From the NCBI GenBank assembly GCA_014860845.1, contig JACZIY010000228.1, positions 1 through 21,143 of the forward strand: a stretch of DNA of 21,143 nucleotides, given 5' to 3'. The stretch is from Anaerolineaceae bacterium (GTDB lineage Bacteria; Chloroflexota; Anaerolineae; Anaerolineales; Anaerolineaceae). Shown here one piece after another: positions 8,976-15,678 of the stretch. The translations under genes and the position numbers were made by a program. The notes under the pieces were generated by a model. It was not told the DNA's origin, did not search any database, and saw nothing but the letters and a program-made list of their open reading frames with translations. Positions within the stretch are counted from its first letter, which is position 1. Each line of letters begins with the position of its first letter.

Positions 8976-9650
8976 ATGGACGAGGTATTTTCTGAATTTC
9001 CAATCTTAATTGCACAGAATGGACCTTTGCTTGGTCAACGCTGGGGAATAAAAACCGAAATTCACGTTGGTAGAGATCCAGACTGTGAAATAGTAGTACC
9101 AGATCGGCAAGTTTCCAGAGTTCATGCGAGATTTACTTTAGACAAAAGCCGAGTATTACTTGAGGATTTGGGAAGTAAAAACGGCACTTTTTTAAACGGC
9201 ACATTGCTTGAGAGTCCCTCTATCCTGGAAGAAGGAGATATTATTCAAATCGCATTAGTTCAGAGTTTTTTCTTTTTGAGTTCTGATGCCACAATGCCAT
9301 TAGATCGGGAATTGTTACCTGATCCTCATTCAATAAAAAAAACAAAAAAAATCTATCTGGACTTTCGATCAAGGCGTGTATGGATAGGGGATGAAGAAAT
9401 CCTGCCGCCATTAAGCATGCCACAGTTTCGGTTATTACACACGTTAAATGAACAACAGGGAAAAGTTGTTTCAAGAAGTGATTTGATTGCGATTATTTGG
9501 GGGGATGAAAAAGCTGTAGGCGTATCTGAACAGGCACTGGATGCATTGGTTCGCAGACTTAGAGATCGCCTATCTGTGTTCGACCCGATGCACGAATATC
9601 TGGTGACCGTTAGAGGACACGGGATTCGCCTGGATAATGAACCAAAATAA
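8976..9650 (+). CDS. FHA domain protein fused to OmpR/PhoB-type winged-helix DNA-binding domain
   Basis: A 224-residue soluble protein of two domains. The N-terminal forkhead-associated domain (about 10-100) has the phosphothreonine-binding signature: GR (32-33), SRVH (47-50) and DLGSKNGTFLNG (64-75). The C-terminal domain (about 126-219) is a transcriptional regulatory winged helix of the OmpR/PhoB kind, with a recognition-helix region around 182-199 (EQALDALVRRLRDRL) and the terminal wing YLVTVRGHGIRL. There is no receiver domain. The design suggests a regulator that docks on a phosphothreonine protein, plausibly the kinase encoded divergently, rather than one controlled by a histidine kinase (inference). 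ATG 8976 is preceded by GAGG (8967-8970); an in-frame TTG at 8973 is less likely. A weak AT hairpin (9667-9689) follows the gene. Confidence 0.93.
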   Translation: MDEVFSEFPILIAQNGPLLGQRWGIKTEIHVGRDPDCEIVVPDRQVSRVHARFTLDKSRVLLEDLGSKNGTFLNGTLLESPSILEEGDIIQIALVQSFFFLSSDATMPLDRELLPDPHSIKKTKKIYLDFRSRRVWIGDEEILPPLSMPQFRLLHTLNEQQGKVVSRSDLIAIIWGDEKAVGVSEQALDALVRRLRDRLSVFDPMHEYLVTVRGHGIRLDNEPK

Positions 9651-9670
9651 ATCTTAAGATGCTTTGAATA

Positions 9671-10315
9671 TCAATCTGAATTTGATATTTTCTTCAGGCC
9701 ATCAATAATTTTTGCTGAAGCCAGATGAAATTCTGAAGGATTTTCATTATCTTCGTGACCTGAAATTACAATAATGGCATTGCAGACATTTGGACCGGTA
9801 TTCCGCCAGCGATGCATGAGTTGTGAAGCAAAAATCAAACTATCTCCGGTTTCCAACAGATATTTTTCACCGGCTACTTCATATTCTAGTTTTCCTCGTA
9901 AACAAAATACAAATTCATGTCCGGAATGGAGCATCCCATGTGGACCACTGGATCCACCAGTCTCTAATGTAAGCATGAATGCTTCAATCCTGCCGATAAA
10001 AGATTCTCCACCCAGTCCTTCCCAGAGCCCTTTCATAAATGGAACTCTATTTCGTTCTGAACCTTTACAAAAAACAATATTATGTTTTTCAGGATTAATT
10101 CTAAAAAAAGCAGTGATTGGAATTTCCAATGCGGTTGCCAATTTATTTAGTGTGCTTACAGAAGGGGAAGTCAGGTTCCTCTCGATCATGCTTAACGCAT
10201 TAGCCGAAAGCTCACTTCTACGGGCTAATTCTCGCATGGATATATGGCGGGCTTCACGTAGTTCTTTCAACCTAGAACCTACATCCAGGGATAGCGCATC
10301 TTTTTCAATTGTCAT
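9671..10315 (-). CDS. XRE-family transcriptional regulator with C-terminal cupin domain
   Basis: A 214-residue cytoplasmic regulator. Residues 14-70 form an XRE helix-turn-helix (LKELREARHISMRELARRS, then a recognition helix around 37-48). Residues 115-186 form a small cupin barrel, with possible metal or ligand residues H130, H133, E134 and H168 and the turn GDSLIF. This architecture is typical of SutR/PuuR-like regulators that sense a small metabolite and often control nearby amino-acid or polyamine genes. The effector cannot be read from the sequence. It is convergent with the FHA gene, with a 20-nt gap, and divergent from the PP2C-like gene across about 216 nt, so either itself or that operon is a candidate target. 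The ATG follows a weak AGG. Confidence 0.92.
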   Translation of the reverse strand: MTIEKDALSLDVGSRLKELREARHISMRELARRSELSANALSMIERNLTSPSVSTLNKLATALEIPITAFFRINPEKHNIVFCKGSERNRVPFMKGLWEGLGGESFIGRIEAFMLTLETGGSSGPHGMLHSGHEFVFCLRGKLEYEVAGEKYLLETGDSLIFASQLMHRWRNTGPNVCNAIIVISGHEDNENPSEFHLASAKIIDGLKKISNSD

Positions 10316-10531
10316 TTTAGAACCTGGCCTTTCGAATAATTTTTATTTGTCACATAAATTTGATTATAGGTAAATTAAAACAAAAAATCTTGGTTCCGTA
10401 AAATCTTTTTTACAGATGGTGAATTCCATAATTATATTATTCATTTCAACGTGAGAATAGGGAGATCGGATAAAATTAGGTTGTATAATCAAAAGATAAT
10501 GCATTTATTCGATTGAGAGGATTTTTTAATC
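10316..10531 (+). other. Divergent intergenic region between regulator and PP2C-like operon
   Basis: This AT-rich stretch of 216 nt has no coding potential that I can support. A TATAAT on the + strand (10484-10489) could be the -10 box for the gene at 10532, and another on the - strand (10363-10368) could be the -10 box for the XRE-cupin gene. Neither has a convincing -35 box. An operator for the XRE regulator would be expected here, but I found no clear inverted repeat. Confidence 0.3.
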
Positions 10532-12979
10532 GTGTTTGATTTATTTATATATCCTTTTGGTTACAAAAATAATGAAGAATATTCAATTTCTACTGGATAT
10601 TTTGTGGGGAATGTTCATCGAAAAGCCACAAGAACACGAGTTGAAGACATTATTGTTATTCGTTTTACCCCATTTAAAAAATTATCAGTCGAAGAAGATA
10701 AATATATTAATCAAATGGTAGCGAAGACCGCTGATCAATATTACAAAACAAAAGGTCCAATTACAACAGCTGCAAAAATAGCTGGTGAATTTTTTAATAA
10801 TAATCTCAATCAGATCAACATAAAAAGCACTTCACAACCTTCCATTTTGGGATCATTTCATTTATTAGTTCTCAATAAAGATGATTTATATCTGGTTCAT
10901 GCTGGTGGTTCAACGTCATATCATTTAGCTAGAACCAGAATAGAAAAATTTGAGGATAGAACACATGGAATAGAGGGAATAGGTGTAGGGAAGAGTATAA
11001 AACTTCGTTTTTTCCATTCAAAAATTAATGAAAGTGATCGAATTATTCTTACTACCAAACCTCCAAAAACATGGACAAAAGAAGCATTACTTGATAACCA
11101 GCGACTTTCAATCAGTCATTTACGAAGATCACTTAAACAATTAAGTCAGGATGATTTTGAAGCAGTAATTATACAATTTCGCAATGGAAATGGTAGCGTT
11201 CATCAATTAAAACTAGATTCGGCTGAATTTTCATCTTCTGATCATGAAGATACAAATTCAATCATCCAGGATGTTCCAACTGTTGCTTCCTCGCCCATAT
11301 CAATTTCTGAAAAATATGAAGAACTCAAGGAAGATTCCTTACCAACTAATGAGGTAACTGTAGAGAGATTTGAAGATGAACCTCGCGTTGATGAAAGTGT
11401 AGATATACCAGAAAATAAATCTGAAAGACCAGATTATGATCAATTTTCTGAATTTCCTCAGCAGGATATGATTACCTCTGAAAAAGCTTTTCCACCAATA
11501 ACAAATGAAGAGATTACTCCTGCGCCGACTCAGGAGGGTATATTTTTAAGTGGAGAAATTTGGGATTCTGGAAACAATATTGAGGAAAAAGTACAAAAAA
11601 AGAAAATTGCGAAAACCGAATCAAAAGCTTTCGCCATTTTTCTTTTGAATGTTCGGAAATTTTTTCATAACTTGAACGAGAAATATAGGAATTTTAAATA
11701 CACTTTCCGAAGGGGTCTATTTAAAGTCGTTAAAACTTCATCTGTTTCAAATTTTGAACGTAATCCTAATTCCTTATCCTCCTCTTCTATGTTAATGATT
11801 GCGATTCTGGTTGCTTTGTTTGTTTCTGCGATTGGAATCACGGTTTACATGCAAAGCGGGGTTGGTTCCCAACAAGCTGATTTGATTGCCAATGCAAATT
11901 TACTAATCAGCGATGCTTTAGAGGAATCAGATGTCAACAATCAGGTTTTGATGTATCAAGAAGCATTGAGGTTGGTTACCGAATCAGAGAGCTATGGTAA
12001 ATCAGACTCGACCACTGAAATAAAAAGATTTATCCAAACCCAATTGGATGAACTTCAAGGAGTGACCAGGATTGACATTCAATCAACGATATTTGGTGGT
12101 CTGGATAAACGAATTCAAATCAGCCGTATGGGAATTAACGACAATGGCGATGTTTATGCTCTGGATTCAGGAACCGGGAGAGTTATCAGGATGATTGCGA
12201 CACGGCCAGATTATATTATTGATAATTCATTCTTGTGCGGACCTGGTAAATATGGTGAAGTCATTGTGGATCTGTTGATTGATATTGAACCAGTCAATTA
12301 TGCGAACAAGCTCAATACATCCTTAATGGGAATTGATAACCGAGGAAATCTCCTCATGTGTATTCCTGGAAACGATCCAATAGCAATTGAATTAAAAAAA
12401 TCGGACTTGAATTGGGGGGAGATCAAAGCTCTCGCATTTAATGGTTATAGCCTATATGTTTTAGATTCGGGAGATAAAAACAGAGATATTTATCGTTATC
12501 CATCCAATGATTATGCTTTTGATGAAGTTCCTGAAAGTATATTTTCGAGTAATATTCCTGAAAATCTAGGTGGTTCACTGGATATTTCTGTAAATCAGGA
12601 GGAGTTATTTCTTGTTCATGCAAATGGGCAGTTAACAAGATGTAACTTGAATCAGTTAACCTGTGAGAATAACATCGGGTATGGTTTGATTTTAGGAGGG
12701 AAAACCAGAGAAAATTTCGGTGTTTTGCCTGGAACCAAGATTACACAAGTTTATGTTACTCTTCCTCCAGATCCGTCCATTTATTTTATGGATGAGAATA
12801 ATCAGGCGATTTATCATTTCAGTATGGCACTCAACTTACAACAACAAATTAGCCCTAATTTATCCAGTCAGGCGAACAATCTTGACGAAACCAGTAAATT
12901 AACCGCGTTTACGGTAAATCCAAATGGCATTATACATTTTGCTTATGGAAATCAAATTTATTTTGGGTACTTACCTTAA
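10532..12979 (+). CDS. Degenerate PP2C-like domain, single membrane helix and external propeller-like domain
   Basis: An 815-residue single-span membrane protein. Residues 1-228 resemble a PP2C-family fold: a conserved-looking strand pair LYLVHAGGSTSYHLAR (119-134) occurs where active phosphatases have a GDSRAY-type strand, and an ILTT segment (171-174) sits where LCSDG would be. The metal-binding aspartates are not evident, so catalysis is doubtful. A long acidic, low-complexity linker (about 230-360) follows, then a basic patch (375-400), one membrane helix (about 419-440), a helical segment (445-510) and a beta-rich outer domain (about 515-815) with repeated strand patterns such as VYALDSGTGRV and LYVLDSGDKN that suggest a beta-propeller. 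A GTG start is used, with GAGAGG at 10515-10520. The next gene follows after 14 nt. Function is unknown; a pseudophosphatase receptor is one reading. Confidence 0.7.
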   Translation: MFDLFIYPFGYKNNEEYSISTGYFVGNVHRKATRTRVEDIIVIRFTPFKKLSVEEDKYINQMVAKTADQYYKTKGPITTAAKIAGEFFNNNLNQINIKSTSQPSILGSFHLLVLNKDDLYLVHAGGSTSYHLARTRIEKFEDRTHGIEGIGVGKSIKLRFFHSKINESDRIILTTKPPKTWTKEALLDNQRLSISHLRRSLKQLSQDDFEAVIIQFRNGNGSVHQLKLDSAEFSSSDHEDTNSIIQDVPTVASSPISISEKYEELKEDSLPTNEVTVERFEDEPRVDESVDIPENKSERPDYDQFSEFPQQDMITSEKAFPPITNEEITPAPTQEGIFLSGEIWDSGNNIEEKVQKKKIAKTESKAFAIFLLNVRKFFHNLNEKYRNFKYTFRRGLFKVVKTSSVSNFERNPNSLSSSSMLMIAILVALFVSAIGITVYMQSGVGSQQADLIANANLLISDALEESDVNNQVLMYQEALRLVTESESYGKSDSTTEIKRFIQTQLDELQGVTRIDIQSTIFGGLDKRIQISRMGINDNGDVYALDSGTGRVIRMIATRPDYIIDNSFLCGPGKYGEVIVDLLIDIEPVNYANKLNTSLMGIDNRGNLLMCIPGNDPIAIELKKSDLNWGEIKALAFNGYSLYVLDSGDKNRDIYRYPSNDYAFDEVPESIFSSNIPENLGGSLDISVNQEELFLVHANGQLTRCNLNQLTCENNIGYGLILGGKTRENFGVLPGTKITQVYVTLPPDPSIYFMDENNQAIYHFSMALNLQQQISPNLSSQANNLDETSKLTAFTVNPNGIIHFAYGNQIYFGYLP

Positions 12980-12993
12980 CTGGAGAATGATCC

Positions 12994-14109
12994 GTGACGA
13001 TTTTTTCCAGTATTAATAAACCTACATTATTAATAGATGAAAATAAAGCCCGGAAAAACCTTGAGTTGATGAATGAGAAAATTCGTTCACAGAACATTCA
13101 ATTCCGCCCCCATTTCAAGACTCATCAATCTGCTGAAATTGCAGAATGGTTTCGGGAAATCGGAATCAAGAAAATTACAGTCTCATCCATCGATATGGCG
13201 ATTTATTTTGCGGGTCATGGTTGGGAGGATATTCTTATCGCCTTTCCGGTAAATATATTACAAATCGAAGAGATTGTTGAATTATCGAAAACTGTTAAAT
13301 TATCATTATTGTTTGAGGACGCAGGTACAGTATCGTTTATAGATAAACATCTTTCCAACCAAATTTCGGGCTGGATAAAGATCGATACGGGTGCAAACCG
13401 GTGTGGTTTGAAAAGCGACCAATTTGAAAAAATAGCAGAATTAGCAAAGGAAATAGAGAAAAGTAAGCATATTTCACTTAAAGGATTGATCACTCACGCC
13501 GGGCATAGTTATCGCTATAAGACTAATGAAGGAATTTGCTCAGTTTATGATCAGTCTGTGAAAACATTATTTGGGATCCAAGAACAATTAATTCAACTTG
13601 GTTATTCCAATATAGAAATTTCTGTAGGGGACACGCCATCCTCCAGATTGGTAAATGATTTTGGAAATGTGGACGAACTTCGTCCTGGTAATTTCCTTTT
13701 TTATGATGTGCAACAATTTCAGGCGGGTGTTTGCCAATTTGAGGAGATAGCAGTTACGGTGGTTTGCCCGGTTGTTGCAGTTCATCCGGAACAAAAAGAG
13801 GTCGTCATTTACGGCGGCGCCATTCATCTATCAAAAGATTCCCATGTGTGGGGTGCAGTTCAAAACGCTTTTGGACTGGTTTCACTTCCAACTCAAAATG
13901 GCTGGGGTTGGGACGATAATAAGATTATCGGTTATTTACGTTCCCTTTCTCAGGAACATGGAGTGGTGGTCATGCCAGATGGAGTACCAGCGGAAATTAA
14001 ACCGGGTAGTTTGGTGTGTGTTTTTCCATCTCATTCATGTTTGACAGTCCAGGCGATGGGTAAATATATCAACCTGGACGGAGAAACGATCCACACAATG
14101 TTGTCTTAA
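12994..14109 (+). CDS. D-threonine aldolase / D-serine dehydratase-like PLP enzyme (alanine racemase fold)
   Basis: A 371-residue fold-type III PLP enzyme. The N-terminal alanine-racemase-like barrel starts with TLLIDENKARKNL and contains FRPHFKTHQS with the Schiff-base lysine K42. The C-terminal beta domain ends with PSHSCLTVQ, whose H347 and C349 match the metal-binding His-x-Cys of D-threonine aldolases and eukaryotic-type D-serine dehydratases. It should cleave D-threonine (or another D-3-hydroxy amino acid) to glycine and an aldehyde, or dehydrate D-serine; the sequence does not settle which. A GTG start follows GGAGAA (12982-12987); an ATG at 12987 is out of frame. It lies 14 nt after the PP2C-like gene and is probably co-transcribed. 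Its stop overlaps the convergent protease stop by 3 bases. Confidence 0.87.
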   Translation: MTIFSSINKPTLLIDENKARKNLELMNEKIRSQNIQFRPHFKTHQSAEIAEWFREIGIKKITVSSIDMAIYFAGHGWEDILIAFPVNILQIEEIVELSKTVKLSLLFEDAGTVSFIDKHLSNQISGWIKIDTGANRCGLKSDQFEKIAELAKEIEKSKHISLKGLITHAGHSYRYKTNEGICSVYDQSVKTLFGIQEQLIQLGYSNIEISVGDTPSSRLVNDFGNVDELRPGNFLFYDVQQFQAGVCQFEEIAVTVVCPVVAVHPEQKEVVIYGGAIHLSKDSHVWGAVQNAFGLVSLPTQNGWGWDDNKIIGYLRSLSQEHGVVVMPDGVPAEIKPGSLVCVFPSHSCLTVQAMGKYINLDGETIHTMLS

Positions 14110-15323
14110 CCCATGATGATGACCAATGGGACAGGGGTGAAAACCAAAACAAATAAAATCAGCATGAGGATAGACAATTTCTTTCTGGTTGGATCTAATT
14201 GGGTGACAGAGTCCTTCATTTGAGATGGTATCTGATTGAGGAATACCAACAAAAATGCCCAGAACCACCAACCGGACCATGCAAATCCTAATAGACCCAT
14301 GATGATCAGAAAGACTGGTGTAATTTTTCTGGCTTTTTTACCTAACACAGAGGTAAGAACATGACCTCCATCTAATTGGCCAATCGGTATAAGGTTTAAG
14401 GAGGTCACCAGAATGCCTGCCCAACCAGCCCAGGCGACAGGATGAATGATGACGTCATAGCCCCCAAATGGAAATGGTTGACCGGTAAAGAAATAGCGCA
14501 GCCAATAAATGATCGGATTTAATCCTGCATAAGATTGAGGAATCGGGAGCCATTCTCCAAATACAAGGTATTTCAATCCCAGATAAAGCAAAGAATTACC
14601 TTCCATTTGAAAGCCACTATCCACAGGAATTTGATTCGGGAGCAACTCCACATGTGATAAAGATAATCCCAATATGATGATTGGAATAGCAACAACAATT
14701 CCACTGATAGGTCCAGCAATTGCAATATCAAATAATTGTTTCTTGTTTTTGGGAATGCTTTTCATATTGATAAAAGCACCCATCGTACCAAAAGGACTGA
14801 CAATGGGTAATGGAATGAAATAAGGCAACGTTACGTTGACGCCATGTTTCCTCCCTGCAATGTAATGTCCCATTTCATGTGCGCCCAGAATTGCCAGGAT
14901 TGCGATGGCAAAAGGCCAGCCATTTTTAGCAATTAATAAGATCGCTTGTAAATCAAATTTTTCTGGCAGAGTCGGTGTGGAAAAAATTCCACCAGTCACA
15001 AGAACACTGATGATAGTGATAATGAAGAGAATTAAATTGGTTCTGGGATTTGATTTTTTTGCAGCAGGAATTTCATCAAGGAGATAAACTATGTGTTTGT
15101 TATTTTCTTCTGTTAATAGAACTGAAAACTTATAATTTTTCGCTTTCTTTTCTATGGAATCAAAAACGGTTTCGCTTTGTTCTGGATTTTTTAAATTGCC
15201 AAGATAACGCACCAGCCACTTATCTTCTTTTCGGCCGGTTGTAATACTTTCGACAATCATGTAGCTTCTTACATATTCGTGCAAAGGCTGTAAATCATTA
15301 TCTAAAAATGAATGTGTTTCCAT
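14106..15323 (-). CDS. Site-2-type M50 intramembrane metalloprotease
   Basis: A 405-residue polytopic membrane protease. A soluble N-terminal domain (1-90) precedes several membrane helices. The zinc motif HEMGH (149-153) supplies H149, H153 and the catalytic E150. The third ligand is D318 in GQLDGGHVL (316-323). Between them lies a long, mostly hydrophobic stretch that includes the GTMGAFI and AGPISG segments typical of the family. Site-2 proteases cut transmembrane segments of anti-sigma factors or other regulators. This one has no PDZ domain, unlike RseP, and is closer to the plant and cyanobacterial EGY-like form with an N-terminal soluble domain (inference). The ATG follows AAGGAT. It lies downstream of tRNA-Sec on the same strand but is separated from it by a terminator. 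Confidence 0.92.
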   Translation of the reverse strand: METHSFLDNDLQPLHEYVRSYMIVESITTGRKEDKWLVRYLGNLKNPEQSETVFDSIEKKAKNYKFSVLLTEENNKHIVYLLDEIPAAKKSNPRTNLILFIITIISVLVTGGIFSTPTLPEKFDLQAILLIAKNGWPFAIAILAILGAHEMGHYIAGRKHGVNVTLPYFIPLPIVSPFGTMGAFINMKSIPKNKKQLFDIAIAGPISGIVVAIPIIILGLSLSHVELLPNQIPVDSGFQMEGNSLLYLGLKYLVFGEWLPIPQSYAGLNPIIYWLRYFFTGQPFPFGGYDVIIHPVAWAGWAGILVTSLNLIPIGQLDGGHVLTSVLGKKARKITPVFLIIMGLLGFAWSGWWFWAFLLVFLNQIPSQMKDSVTQLDPTRKKLSILMLILFVLVFTPVPLVIIMG

Positions 15324-15376
15324 AATTGATCCTTATATCATTCTAATAACAATTTATTAGTAATACCACTTAATGT

Positions 15377-15407
15377 AAAAAAGACAAGCAATGAGCCATG
15401 TCTTTTT
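15377..15407 (-). terminator. Intrinsic terminator of tRNA-Sec
   Basis: Read on the minus strand, AAAAAGACA pairs with TGTCTTTTT around a 12-nt loop, and the right arm merges into a run of six T. It starts about 9 nt past the 3' end of the tRNA. The stem is symmetrical enough to work in both directions, but only the minus-strand reading makes sense of the context. It should stop read-through from the tRNA into the M50 protease gene. Confidence 0.75.
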
Positions 15408-15415
15408 GATACAGG

Positions 15416-15509
15416 CGGGAATGGATGGGAGTCGAACCCACCGCGGCCTGCATAACAACCCGCCACCGATTTTGAAGACCGGGAAGCCCACCGGGACCTA
15501 ACCACTCCC
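15416..15509 (-). tRNA. selC: tRNA-Sec (anticodon TCA)
   Basis: Selenocysteine tRNA, 94 nt without CCA. Read 5' to 3' on the minus strand, it has an 8-bp acceptor stem GGGAGTGG/CCATTCCC (one G-T pair) and a 2-nt linker. A 6-bp D stem AGGTCC/GGGCTT encloses the tetraloop CGGT. A 1-nt linker leads to the anticodon stem CCGGT/ATCGG with loop CTTCAAA, in which TCA lies at 15475-15473. A long variable arm follows (4 pairs, a G-G mismatch, 3 pairs, loop TTATG), then T arm GTGGG/CCCAT with loop TTCGACT, and discriminator G. The elongated acceptor and D stems, CGGT loop and UCA anticodon match bacterial tRNA-Sec such as E. coli SelC. The CCA end is not encoded (the genome reads CCT). Its presence implies SelA, SelB and SelD elsewhere in the genome. 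Confidence 0.96.
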
Positions 15510-15516
15510 GTCCTTA

Positions 15517-15545
15517 AGAATACTCGAACAAGTTTATTTGGTCAA
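15517..15545 (-). promoter_or_regulatory. Promoter of tRNA-Sec
   Basis: On the minus strand TTGACC (15545-15540), a spacer of exactly 17 nt and TATTCT (15522-15517) form a clear sigma70-type promoter. Only seven bases separate the -10 box from the first base of the mature tRNA at 15509, so transcription should begin at 15509 or 15510. Confidence 0.75.
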
Positions 15546-15678
15546 TTATTATTCATTTTCAACACTTCAAAGAGAAAAAATTGGTGCTAGATCAAAAATT
15601 AATTGATTAAAGTTTGCCTGAACATTGGTCAGATCTCACTATTATTAAAATCCAATATAATTACTTATAAGGTGAATT

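Noticed and set aside
9667..9689. AATATCAA/TTGATATT hairpin between the FHA and XRE-cupin genes as a terminator
   Set aside because: Eight pairs, but almost all A-T, with a short and broken T run; it also overlaps the end of the cupin gene. Too weak to list as a feature.
9774..10373. Long open frame on the + strand (199 codons) opposite the XRE-cupin gene
   Set aside because: It is antisense to a gene with clear HTH and cupin motifs, has no recognisable domain, and has no ribosome-binding site that stands out.
15416..15509. Reading the long-variable-arm tRNA as tRNA-Ser or an opal suppressor
   Set aside because: The 8-bp acceptor stem, 6-bp D stem with CGGT loop, G discriminator and TCA anticodon together fit tRNA-Sec and not tRNA-Ser.
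15656..15661. TATAAT upstream of the GH5 gene as its -10 box
   Set aside because: It would start transcription at the ribosome-binding site (15668) and has no -35 partner at the right distance.
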